Assembly (NCBI RefSeq): GCF_000719515.1
Contig: NZ_JOGR01000009.1
Location: 62,001 to 126,000 of the forward strand
Reading direction: 5' to 3'
Source: Glycomyces sp. NRRL B-16210
GTDB lineage: Bacteria > Actinomycetota > Actinomycetes > Mycobacteriales > Micromonosporaceae
Length of the DNA stretch: 64,000 bases
Part shown: piece after piece, positions 44,082 through 51,789 of the stretch
How positions within the stretch are numbered: the first letter of the stretch is position 1
Layout of the letters: each line of letters begins with the position of its first letter
The notes under the pieces: generated by a model
What the model saw: only the letters and a program-made list of their open reading frames with translations
What the model was told of the DNA's origin: nothing
The model's database searches: none
Position numbers and translations under genes: made by a program

Positions 44082-44783
44082 TTAGGACTCCTCCTGCTTG
44101 AGTTCCACGATTAGCGAACGTGCTTCGGCCTCGCTGCGCGCGATGGCGCCCCAGCCGGTTCGGATGCTGCCGTCGTAGCTCATGCCGACCCAGCGGCCCT
44201 TCATGTGGACGCCGTGGGGGTGCACGGTGAAGTAGAACGTGCCCTTCGAGCGCACCGCTCCGTCGTCGGCGGCGTACCAGCCGATGAGGACTTCGTTGTC
44301 CCACAGGCGAAGTTCCCCCTTCCAGTGGTATCCGCCGTCCTCGACAGCGATGCCGCGGGTCGTGGTCTCGATACGGAGCTGTTCTCCCTGCTGGCGGATC
44401 TCGACTCCCTGGGCCGTGATGACTTCCTCGAAGACCTTCGAGGTCTGCCAGCTGGTCCACCAGCTTCCGGAGAGGTCGACGTGGTGGGTGGCGAGTCCGG
44501 CCAGTTCATCGACGGAGATGCCGAGGGCCTTCGCGATCTTCACTGCGACGGGCAGCGTCGGATGGGATTCGCCCGCCTCGTAGCGCCGGATCTGGCGTGC
44601 CTCGACGCCGGCCAGCTTCCCGAGTGCGGCTTGCGAGAGCCCTCGCTCCTCGCGCTTTTCCTGGATGATTTCGTTCATCTCCACGGTTTCAGCTCCCCCC
44701 GCGGGAGGACCTTCTTGTCCTCTAGCAGGGACTTTATCGTCTTCTCCGAAGAGGTCATTTGTGTCCTTGACGCGGTCGTTCAT
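44082..44783 (-). CDS. XRE-family regulator with beta-rich C-terminal domain
   Basis: 233 residues. Residues 1-35 are a polar extension. The Cro/C1-type helix-turn-helix spans about 36-96 (KREERGLSQAALGKLAGVEA, RQIRRYEAGESHPT). The C-terminal half is predicted beta-rich (YHWKGELRLWDNEVLIGWYA, GTFYFTVHPHGVHMKGRWVG), suggesting a small barrel that may bind a ligand. The ATG at 44783 fits a leaderless transcript from the promoter at 44791-44819. An internal ATG at 44678 is an alternative start. It likely controls the divergent rep operon. Confidence 0.82.
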   Translation of the reverse strand: MNDRVKDTNDLFGEDDKVPARGQEGPPAGGAETVEMNEIIQEKREERGLSQAALGKLAGVEARQIRRYEAGESHPTLPVAVKIAKALGISVDELAGLATHHVDLSGSWWTSWQTSKVFEEVITAQGVEIRQQGEQLRIETTTRGIAVEDGGYHWKGELRLWDNEVLIGWYAADDGAVRSKGTFYFTVHPHGVHMKGRWVGMSYDGSIRTGWGAIARSEAEARSLIVELKQEES

Positions 44784-44790
44784 GTCCTCT

Positions 44791-44819
44791 AATATAGGGG
44801 CGTAAACGTCCTATGGGAA
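44791..44819 (-). promoter_or_regulatory. Leaderless promoter of the XRE-CutA operon with nearby repeats
   Basis: Minus strand TTCCCA, 17-base spacer, TATATT (44791-44796), then 7 bases to the ATG at 44783. GTCCT-N6-GGGAC (44717-44732) and GTCCT-N6-AGGAC (about 44808-44823) flank it and are candidate XRE operators. Confidence 0.5.
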
Positions 44820-45124
44820 GGACGAGAAAGTCCCGGCCAGGTGCAACTCGCCAGGGCTGGATTCCTCAGATAGCTCCAAGGAGTATCAGATGTCCTCTCA
44901 CGCTACCAACCACCGCTCCCGGTGAGGACGGTGCCGCGATCGCCCGCGACATGCTCGCACCGTTCCTGGGAAAGGCCGCGCCTCGGGCAGTGAAGTTCAG
45001 CGCTTGGCTTGAGGCCCAAGCTGTTCAGGTCCGCTACGAGGACTCGATCGTAGCTGAGCAGGGCTCGTTCGATCCGGTTCCCGGCGAGACCCCGACCCCT
45101 GAGCAGATTCTCCTGGGTCAGTGA
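44813..45124 (+). CDS. Small hypothetical protein upstream of the replication initiator
   Basis: 103 residues if started at ATG 44813, though the first 30 codons overlap the divergent promoter and a later start such as ATG 44951 is possible. The C-terminal part (DMLAPFLGKAAPRAVKFSAW, SIVAEQGSFDPVPGETPTPE) looks like a genuine acidic protein, and its stop lies 7 bases before the Rep frame opens. Not recognised. Confidence 0.5.
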   Translation: MGRTRKSRPGATRQGWIPQIAPRSIRCPLTLPTTAPGEDGAAIARDMLAPFLGKAAPRAVKFSAWLEAQAVQVRYEDSIVAEQGSFDPVPGETPTPEQILLGQ

Positions 45125-45131
45125 CCGGGAG

Positions 45132-46466
45132 TTGGCGCAACTCATGCGCTCTCCCGGCTTCGCCTTGTGGCGCAAGAAGGTCAAGTCCGTGCATGGCTGC
45201 GCGGCACTGGTGAAGCTGTGCGGTTCCTCCACGATCACGCACCGCGCCTCCGGCAAGGTCCTCAAGTCCAAGGTCGGTTCGGTGTGGGTGCCGTGCGGGA
45301 CCCGGCGGGAGAAGCTGTGCCCGTCCTGCTCGCAGTGGTATGCCCAAGACGCGTTCCTCCTCATCCGGGCCGGACTGTGCGGCGACGCCTCAAAGGGCAT
45401 TACGGCCGACGTTGCCGACCGGCCCCGTTGGTTCGTCACCCTCACGCCGCCCTCATTCGGTCCGGTCCACTCCCGGGTCGTCGGTGCCGGTGGCCGTCTC
45501 ATGCGGCCATGCTCATGCGGGGAGTGGCACAAGGAGGCCGACACGCGTCTCGGGCAGGCGATCGACATGGGCGCCTACGACTTCGAGGCGGCGGTGCTGT
45601 GGCAGGCCCACGCGGGCGCGCTGTGGCATCGGTTCACGATCGCGTTGAAGCGGGAGCTTACTCGTCTGGGCGGCCTGCGGGTCGCGGACCTGAACCGTGA
45701 AGTCCGCCTGTCGTATTCGAAGGTCGCGGAGTACCAGCGGCGGGGCATGGTCCACTTCCATGCCGCGGTCCGCCTGGACGGCGCGGAGGGTGCTTCGGCG
45801 ACGCCGCCCCGGTGGGCTTCGAAGAAGGTCCTCGCGGACGCGGTGCGCTCGGCGGCGGACTCGGTCACCGTGACGACGGCACGCAAAGACGGGACCGTCC
45901 TGGATCTCGCCTTCGGGGCGCAGTTGGATCTGCGGGACATCACCGATGCCGGCCGGAGCGAGGAAGGCGAGTCGGCGCGGGTCGCTGCTGACCGGGTGGC
46001 CTCCTACGTCGCGAAGTACGCCACCAAGTCCACCGGCTCCCATGACGGGCCCGACAGGCGTATCCGGTCGGCGGCCGATATCGAGGAGCTGCCAGTCTCG
46101 GCGCACCACAAGGCGATGATGCGCACCGCATGGGAGCTTGGAGGCCTTGAGATGTACTCCGATCTGAACCTGCGGCGTTGGGCGCACATGCTCGGCTTCC
46201 GCGGTCACTTCCTCACCAAGTCGCGGGCCTGGTCGACCACTCTCGGGGAGCTGCGGGCGATCCGGTCCCGGTTCCGGCTCGCCGAGGTCCTCGCTGAGCT
46301 GGAGGTCACCGAGGACGCGGTCCTGGTCGTCAACGACTGGGAAGCAGTCGGCTTCGGGCATGACAACGATGCCGAACGCGAAGTAGCGCAAGCGATCGCG
46401 GAAGCGATGGTCCATACCAGACAGATGCGCCGTGAGGCCCGGAACGGAGGCGGGACCGATGAGTGA
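45132..46466 (+). CDS. RepSA-type replication initiator of an actinomycete integrative element
   Basis: 444 residues. Family blocks: VPCGTRREKLCPSCSQWYAQ (zinc-like cysteines), FVTLTPPSFGPVHSRV, FHAAVRLDGAEG (His of the initiator core) and VASYVAKYATKS. RepSA-like proteins start rolling-circle replication of the excised element. No good ATG with a ribosome site is seen; TTG 45132 or ATG 45144 may start translation, perhaps coupled to the preceding small gene. The end overlaps the integrase start by 8 bases. Confidence 0.88.
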   Translation: MAQLMRSPGFALWRKKVKSVHGCAALVKLCGSSTITHRASGKVLKSKVGSVWVPCGTRREKLCPSCSQWYAQDAFLLIRAGLCGDASKGITADVADRPRWFVTLTPPSFGPVHSRVVGAGGRLMRPCSCGEWHKEADTRLGQAIDMGAYDFEAAVLWQAHAGALWHRFTIALKRELTRLGGLRVADLNREVRLSYSKVAEYQRRGMVHFHAAVRLDGAEGASATPPRWASKKVLADAVRSAADSVTVTTARKDGTVLDLAFGAQLDLRDITDAGRSEEGESARVAADRVASYVAKYATKSTGSHDGPDRRIRSAADIEELPVSAHHKAMMRTAWELGGLEMYSDLNLRRWAHMLGFRGHFLTKSRAWSTTLGELRAIRSRFRLAEVLAELEVTEDAVLVVNDWEAVGFGHDNDAEREVAQAIAEAMVHTRQMRREARNGGGTDE

Positions 46467-47591
46467 CAGTAAGGAGGGCTTGAAGCGCCGGGCTTGGAAG
46501 CAAGCTCGCCGCGGCGACGGTTCGATCTACTGGGATGAGGCCAACGGCTGCTATGTCGGCTCGATCTCGTTGGGCTACAAGCCTGATGGGTCTCGGAACC
46601 GGCCGAGCGTCCGAGGTGCCACGCAGAAGGAGGTCCGCGCCAAGCTCAAGGAGTTGAAGGAGGACTTCGACGACGGCATCGAGCTCGGCGACAAGTACAC
46701 CGTCGAACAGGCCGCCCGCGACTGGCTCGAACGCAAGCTCAGCGGCCGTGCTCCGGCGACGATCGAGCGGAAGACGACTGAGGTCGAGAAGCACATCGTG
46801 CCGAGCATCGGCAAGGCCAAGCTGAAGCGGCTCACGCCCAACGACGTTGACGACTTCCTGGAGGGTCTGGTCAAGAAGGGCCTGAGGACTTCTACGATCG
46901 CGCGGATCCTGGGGACGCTCCGCCGCGTGATCCGACATGCCGAGTCGCGGAACAAGGTCCGGCGCAACGTCGCGATGCTCGTGGACGCTCTCGAGGGCAA
47001 GGAGAGCCGACAGAGCAAGTCGCTCACGCTCGACCAGGCGAAGGCAATTCTCGAAGAGAGCCAAGGGAAGTGGATTCACGCCTACATCGCGCTGTCGATC
47101 TTTACCGGCGTGCGGACCGAGGAGGCGCGGCCTTTGAAGTGGGAAAACACGCACCTCAACCCGGTCAAGGATGAGACCTGCTCCTGCGGGCGGTTGGGCT
47201 CCCGGACTTCATCGTGGAGATCCTGAGCGCGTATCAGGCTGAGCAGCGGGAGCGTCGCGCGCGGAACGGGCACAAGTCTGCCGGCATCGTCTACGTCTTC
47301 GGTACTCGCAACGACACGGTGATGGAGGCGCGGAACGTCCGGCGGTTCTTCCGCACGGTTGTCGAGGATGCCGAGATTCCAGGGGAGTGGACAACGCGGG
47401 AGCTTCGGCACACCTTCGTCTCACTCATGTCAGACCAGGGCGCTTCGGATGATCTGATCGCCGATCTTGTCGGCCACGCCAAAACGAGCACGACTCGGAC
47501 GGTCTATCGCCATCAGCTCCGACCGGTCATCACCACGGGTGCTGAGCTGCTCGATAAGGCGTTCGGAAGCGACTTCTTGAAGGCGGATTGA
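46459..47591 (+). pseudogene. Tyrosine integrase disrupted by deletion and frameshift
   Basis: The first 256 codons carry the SAM-like arm-binding domain (YTVEQAARDWLERKLSGRAP) and the first catalytic Arg in SIFTGVRTEEARPLKWENTH. After HLNPVKDE the frame runs to a premature stop at 47224. The continuation is in another frame: LPDFIVEILSAYQAEQRERR, then TTRELRHTFVSLMSDQG and VGHAKTSTTRTVYRHQL with the catalytic His and Tyr. The hairpin that normally carries the catalytic Lys is missing between the two parts, so this looks like a deletion, not a simple sequencing slip. GGAGG precedes the ATG. Confidence 0.8.
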
Positions 47592-47659
47592 GAGGGAGTC
47601 CGGCTCTTGATCCGGCTCTTTTCGGCCCTCGGCGGTACTTGCGTCGGGGGCCGTCCTGC

Positions 47660-47704
47660 TGGTGGGTGCTACAGGGATCGAACCTGTGACCACCTCCTTG
47701 TAAG
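47660..47704 (-). repeat. Right attachment site within tRNA-Val
   Basis: 45-base direct repeat partner of 40944-40988. It is the functional 3' half of the tRNA gene, so integration kept the tRNA intact. Confidence 0.85.
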
Positions 47705-47734
47705 GGAGGTGCTCTACCGCTGAGCTAAGCACCC
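47660..47734 (-). tRNA. tRNA-Val (anticodon UAC), CCA encoded
   Basis: Cloverleaf on the minus strand: acceptor GGGTGCT paired with AGCACCC, D arm from TAGCTCAGCGGTAGAGCA, anticodon stem CCTCC with loop CTTACAA giving UAC, T arm with GGTTCGATCCC, then A and encoded CCA (47660-47662). It is the insertion site of the element to its left. Confidence 0.95.
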
Positions 47735-47853
47735 TGGGCGTGCTGATGGGCGCGCCGAGCCTGAGACAGGGTACCTGAACGGGGGCTTGGGCGCGAGTGC
47801 AGGGTTGCGGCCCTGAATGGAATTCAGTTGAAGCTTCCAGTGTTGGTACTTGG

Positions 47854-48570
47854 GTGACTCAGCTCAGTGTAGAAATCTGGTCGGATATCGCCTGCCCTTG
47901 GTGCTATGTCGGGAAGGCTCGCTTCGACAAGGCCGTGACCCTGCTCGAAGGGAAGGTCGACGTGGCGGTCCGCCACCGGTCCTTCGAACTCGACCCGAAC
48001 CGCGAGCCCGGCGACGTGACCGCCGTCGTGCCCATGGTCGCTCGGAAACTCGGCATCAGCCCCGCCCAGGCCCAGGCCAACGAGTACAAGCTCGGCGACC
48101 TCGCCAAAGCCGAAGGGCTCGAATACCGGACCGAGGGCCGCGACCACGGCAGCACCTTCGACCTCCACCGGCTCCTGCACCTCGCCGCCGAGCGGGGCCT
48201 GGAGGCCGAGGCCTGGAGCGCCTTCTACACCGCGAACTTCGCCGACGAGGCCTCGATCTTCGAGCGGGAACGGCTCATCGACGTCGCCGTCGCCGCCGGG
48301 CTCGACCGCGGCGAGGTCGTCGCGGTCCTCGACGACCCCGCGGCCTACCGCGAGTCCGTCCGCGCCGACCAGGCCGAGGCCGCCGCCCTCGGCGCCACCG
48401 GCGTGCCCTTCTTCGTCATCGACCAGAAGTACGGCGTCTCCGGCGCCCAGCCCACCGAGCTGTTCGCCGAGATCCTCGAAAAGGCCTGGGGCGAAAAGCA
48501 ACCGGCCATCACCACCATCGCGGGCGCCGCCGACGCCGAGGCCTGCGGCCCAGACGGGTGCCCGGTCTGA
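47854..48570 (+). CDS. DsbA-family FrnE-like oxidoreductase
   Basis: 238 residues, cytosolic thioredoxin-fold protein with helical insertion. Active site IACPWCYVGKARFDKA (CxxC). The rest follows the FrnE/DsbA pattern: HRSFELDPNREPGD, LHRLLHLAAERG, ALGATGVPFFVIDQKYGVSG (cis-Pro loop GVPFF). Start taken as GTG 47854, giving VTQLSVEIWSD; no strong ribosome site. It ends with a small Cys-containing tail ACGPDGCPV. Likely handles disulfides or stress redox. Confidence 0.9.
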   Translation: MTQLSVEIWSDIACPWCYVGKARFDKAVTLLEGKVDVAVRHRSFELDPNREPGDVTAVVPMVARKLGISPAQAQANEYKLGDLAKAEGLEYRTEGRDHGSTFDLHRLLHLAAERGLEAEAWSAFYTANFADEASIFERERLIDVAVAAGLDRGEVVAVLDDPAAYRESVRADQAEAAALGATGVPFFVIDQKYGVSGAQPTELFAEILEKAWGEKQPAITTIAGAADAEACGPDGCPV

Positions 48571-48664
48571 CCGAGCCCGCGGGCATAAGTGCTGAAACCT
48601 TCACGAACGGGAGGCCCCGGGAATATCCTGAGGCGAATTCCGCTGAACGAGGAGGCGATCGCCA

Positions 48665-49831
48665 ATGCCCATGGACCGCGAGGCGCAACTCAGGCTGGTG
48701 AAACTCCGCGACGACACCGGCGTGCTCTCGCTCTACGTCAACGCCGACCCCCGGCAGGAAGGTTCCACACCGCCCTGGAAGACCCGGCTCGACCAGGGCC
48801 TCAAGCAACTGCTCGAAGCCGTCGACAACGGCACCCGCTCCCTGCTCGGACGCCGGATCGAGGAGATGAAGCTCGACCTCGAGGAACTCGTCCGCCCCGG
48901 CTCGCCCGGGATCGGCCGCGGCCTCTTCGTCGCCCTCGGCAGCGGCGAGTCCCACCGCGTGGCGATGCAGACGCCCCTCGCCGACCGCGTCGCCCTCGGC
49001 CCCCGCACGCACATCGCCCCGATGCTCGCCGCCTGGGCCGAAGGCGCGCCGGTCGGCGTCGCCGTCGTCGACGGCAAGGGCATGCGCCTGCTCGACACCC
49101 GCTTCGGGCGCAGCGAGGAGGTCTCCGGCCTCTCCTTCGAACTCGACACCGACGAATGGCGGGTCCTGAAGGGCCCCACCGCCTCCCACAGCGCCTGGCG
49201 CGGCCGCGACGGCTTCGTCTCCTCGAACCAGCAGGACCTGTTCGAGAACCGCGTCGCCGAGCACCTCCAGAAGTTCCTCGCCGCCGCCCACACCACGCTC
49301 GAAGAGCACGTGACGACCTTCGGCTGGGAACTCCTGGTCGTCACCGGCGACCCCGAACTGGTCGAAGCCGCTTCGAAGTCCCTGCGCAACGGCGTCAAAG
49401 CCGAGGTCGTCGCCTCGAAACTGGTCCTCAGCCAGTCCACGCCCGCGCAGATCGAAGAGGCCCTCGCCCCCGAGATCGCCGCCGCCAGATCCGAACGCGA
49501 CGCGAAACTGGCCGCCGCGTTCGCCGAGGCCCCGCCGAAGGCCGCGACCGGCTCCGAAGCGGTGCTCGACGCGCTCCAAGGCGGCCGGGTCGACCGGCTC
49601 GTCATCGAACGCGACTCGGTGTGGTCGGGCAGGCAGATCCCGCCGGGCGCCGTCCTCGCCGACGCCATCGCACCGGGCGAACCCGAACTCGCCCAAGCGG
49701 TCGCGGACGCGCAGCTCGGCGAGGCGATGATCGAGATGGCGCTGGCCTCCGACGCCCGCGTGTCGATCCTCGGCGACGGCGCCACGCTGGGGGAGAAGGC
49801 GGGCGGTGTAGGGGCATTCCTCCGTTGGTGA
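48665..49831 (+). CDS. VLRF1/aeRF1-type peptide release factor family protein
   Basis: 388 residues. The pattern VLSLYVNADP near the N-terminus, the central domain (PTHIAPMLAAWAEGAPVGVA-like region with VDGKGMRLLDTRFGR) and the C-terminal VLDALQGGRVDRLVIERDSV fit the bacterial eRF1-like (baeRF) families related to VLRF1/Vms1. These act as peptidyl-tRNA hydrolases or release factors in ribosome rescue. The ATG follows GAGGAGG. No GGQ motif is evident, as in several baeRF branches. Confidence 0.82.
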   Translation: MPMDREAQLRLVKLRDDTGVLSLYVNADPRQEGSTPPWKTRLDQGLKQLLEAVDNGTRSLLGRRIEEMKLDLEELVRPGSPGIGRGLFVALGSGESHRVAMQTPLADRVALGPRTHIAPMLAAWAEGAPVGVAVVDGKGMRLLDTRFGRSEEVSGLSFELDTDEWRVLKGPTASHSAWRGRDGFVSSNQQDLFENRVAEHLQKFLAAAHTTLEEHVTTFGWELLVVTGDPELVEAASKSLRNGVKAEVVASKLVLSQSTPAQIEEALAPEIAAARSERDAKLAAAFAEAPPKAATGSEAVLDALQGGRVDRLVIERDSVWSGRQIPPGAVLADAIAPGEPELAQAVADAQLGEAMIEMALASDARVSILGDGATLGEKAGGVGAFLRW

Positions 49832-49851
49832 CCGTCTCTTGAAACCCGAAC

Positions 49852-49870
49852 TTAGGTTATGCTAACCTTC
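49852..49870. promoter_or_regulatory. IdeR/DtxR-like iron box without an adjacent gene
   Basis: TTAGGTTATGCTAACCTTC matches the iron-box consensus TTAGGTTAGSCTAACCTAA at 16 of 19 positions, with the inner arms TTAGGTTA and CTAACCT intact. It lies 21 bases after the release-factor stop and 16 bases before a strong terminator. The next gene starts 210 bases on. Confidence 0.6.
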
Positions 49871-49885
49871 TTTCGGCAGCACGAC

Positions 49886-49920
49886 CCAGGGCCGCGGGCG
49901 CTCACCTCCCGCGGCCCTGG
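49886..49920 (+). terminator. Strong terminator after the release-factor gene and iron box
   Basis: CCAGGGCCGCGGG pairs with CCCGCGGCCCTGG over a 9-base loop, followed by TGCTTTCC. Confidence 0.8.
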
Positions 49921-50034
49921 TGCTTTCCCAGGTTCCCCCGCGGCCCGCCCGCCTCCGCTGCGCGAGGCCCGCCGTTGACCTCCGTCACAACGCCTTCGAA
50001 GGGCTTCCTTCGCCGTGTCCGCGGGTCTACATTT

Positions 50035-50054
50035 AATTCATCAGTTGATGAATT
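50035..50054. promoter_or_regulatory. Perfect AT-rich palindrome before the FAD hydroxylase
   Basis: AATTCATCA-GT-TGATGAATT has 9-base perfect arms and ends 27 bases before the ATG. It is a likely operator for a TetR- or MarR-type repressor encoded elsewhere. It shares the AGTTGAT core with the MarR-regulon sites at 32663-35187. Confidence 0.6.
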
Positions 50055-50081
50055 CAGCGGTCCACCCCGAGGGAGACCACC

Positions 50082-51506
50082 ATGTCCGTCCAGCAACCCG
50101 AAGTCATCGTCGTCGGCGCCGGGCCCACCGGCCTGCTCCTGGCCGGGGACCTCGCCGAAGCCGGCGTGGACGTCACCGTCCTGGAGAAGCGCGGCGCCGA
50201 CCTGTCGAACCTCTCCCGCGCCTTCGCCGTCCACGCCCGCACCCTCGAAGTCCTCGACGCCCGGGGCCTCGCCGACGAGCTCCTCGCCAAAGGCGGCTCG
50301 CCGATGCCCGGCGTCAACCTCTTCGGCATCGCCACGCTCGAACTCTCCAAGCTCGACTCGCGCTTCCCGTACCTGCTGGTGACGCCCCAGTACCACGTGG
50401 AGGCCGTCCTGCGCCGCCGCGCCGCCGCCGCGGGCGTCCGCGTCGAGCACGGCGTCGAGGTCACCGGTATCGAGCAGGACTCCAGTGGCGTCACCGTCCG
50501 CACCGGCACTGGTGAATACCGCGCCGCCTATGTCGTCGGCGCCGACGGCGTCCACAGCGCCGTCCGCACCGCGATCGACATGCCCTTCCCGGGCAAGGCC
50601 GTCCTGCGCTCGCTCATCCTCGCCGACGTCGAGGTCGACGCCCCGCCCGCCCGCAGCCCGCTCATCTCCACCGCTCGCGGCGCGTTCGGGTTCCTCGCCG
50701 ACTTCGGCGACGGCTACTGGCGCTTCGTCGCCTGGAACAAGGACAACCAGCAGGACGACGACGCCCCGGTCGACATCGAGGAGATCACCGCCGTCGCCCG
50801 CCGCACCTTCGGCGCCGACTTCGCCATGCACTCCCCGAAGTGGATGTCCCGCTTCCACTCCGACGAGCGCCAGGTCCCGTCCTACCGCGACGGCCGCGTG
50901 CTCCTCGCCGGCGACGCCGCCCACTGCCACTCGCCGGCCGGCGGCCAGGGCATGAACACCGGCCTCCAGGACGCGGCGAACCTGAGCTGGAAGCTCGCGG
51001 CGGTCCTGCGCGGCGCGCCCGAACCGCTCCTGGACACCTACCACGACGAGCGCCACCCCGTCGGCGCCGAAGTCCTCAAGACCAGCGGCGCGCTGGTCCG
51101 CTTCGCGGCCACCGGCTCCCGCGCGCTCGCCACCGTGGTCGGCTCGATCGCCGCCGTCGCCATGCGCATCCGGCCCGCCGCCCGCCGCGCGCGCGGCCGG
51201 ATCAGCGGCATCGGCATCCACTACGTACGCGGGCGCGGCGACCACCGCCTGGTCGGCAGGCGCGCCCCCGACATCGACCTCGAAGGCGGCTCGCGGCTCT
51301 ACGAGGCCCTGCGCGGCGGGAGGTTCGTCGTGCTCGACGGCACCGAGGACGGCACCGAAAACGGCGGCGTCGCGGTGCACGCCGCCTCGGCCGCACCCGA
51401 CGGCCTGACCCGCGTCGTGCGCCCCGACGGCTACATCGGCTGGGCCGGGACCGACGACCCGGCGGCGGTCCGGGCCTACCTCGCGAGCCACGCCGGAAGG
51501 CCTTGA
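50082..51506 (+). CDS. FAD-dependent aromatic hydroxylase (PHBH/TetX-like)
   Basis: 474 residues. FAD-binding EVIVVGAGPTGLLLAGDLAE, the DG motif VVGADGVHSAVRTA, and the GD motif GRVLLAGDAAHCHSPAGGQG with MNTGLQDAANLSWKL. A thioredoxin-like C-terminal domain (GRFVVLDGTEDG, LTRVVRPDGYIGWAG) places it with the phenol-hydroxylase/polyketide-hydroxylase group. GGAGACC precedes the ATG. Likely NAD(P)H-dependent hydroxylation of an aromatic compound or antibiotic. Regulated through the palindrome upstream. Confidence 0.9.
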   Translation: MSVQQPEVIVVGAGPTGLLLAGDLAEAGVDVTVLEKRGADLSNLSRAFAVHARTLEVLDARGLADELLAKGGSPMPGVNLFGIATLELSKLDSRFPYLLVTPQYHVEAVLRRRAAAAGVRVEHGVEVTGIEQDSSGVTVRTGTGEYRAAYVVGADGVHSAVRTAIDMPFPGKAVLRSLILADVEVDAPPARSPLISTARGAFGFLADFGDGYWRFVAWNKDNQQDDDAPVDIEEITAVARRTFGADFAMHSPKWMSRFHSDERQVPSYRDGRVLLAGDAAHCHSPAGGQGMNTGLQDAANLSWKLAAVLRGAPEPLLDTYHDERHPVGAEVLKTSGALVRFAATGSRALATVVGSIAAVAMRIRPAARRARGRISGIGIHYVRGRGDHRLVGRRAPDIDLEGGSRLYEALRGGRFVVLDGTEDGTENGGVAVHAASAAPDGLTRVVRPDGYIGWAGTDDPAAVRAYLASHAGRP

Positions 51507-51550
51507 GACGGGCACCGAGCGCAGGAGGCGCCCGCGTCGCCGTCCCATGT

Positions 51551-51573
51551 GGGCGCTGCCGCTGGCAGCGCCC
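51551..51573 (+). terminator. Terminator after the FAD hydroxylase
   Basis: GGGCGCTGCC pairs with GGCAGCGCCC around GCT, followed by GCTTTCCT. Confidence 0.8.
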
Positions 51574-51693
51574 GCTTTCCTATAAGCGGTTGTCTATTCG
51601 TTTATGTCAAATGCTGAAGATCATCGATGAATTGCATTGTGGCGCTTCGCATACTGACCGAGAAATTAACCCTCGATTGTTGTGCAAGAATCA

Positions 51694-51707
51694 TGGGAGC
51701 GCTACCG
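51694..51707. promoter_or_regulatory. CebR/CelR-like operator candidate before the GT2 gene
   Basis: TGGGAGCGCTACCG matches 12 of 14 bases of the cellulose-regulator palindrome TGGGAGCGCTCCCA known from streptomycetes and relatives. It is 82 bases upstream of the glycosyltransferase ATG in an otherwise AT-rich leader. Confidence 0.45.
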
Positions 51708-51789
51708 TTCGGGTAGTGTCCGAGTCGAGGACCGGGGGGCCCGCACACCGGACGCGACCCTCACCCGCCGCACCTCGGAGTCGATGCAC

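Larger units (their letters stand above)
40944..47704. mobile_element. Integrative element of the RepSA/AICE type inserted in tRNA-Val, apparently stranded
   Basis: About 6.7 kb bounded by a 45-bp direct repeat of tRNA-Val. Contents: membrane-anchored protein, AT-rich P-loop ATPase, CutA-like protein, XRE regulator, small protein, RepSA-type initiator, and a tyrosine integrase disrupted by deletion and frameshift beside the intact tRNA. Rep followed by Int next to the tRNA is the core order of actinomycete integrative and conjugative elements. No TraB/FtsK-like transfer ATPase, Spd or NUDIX genes of such elements are seen, and no clear Xis. Confidence 0.82.
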
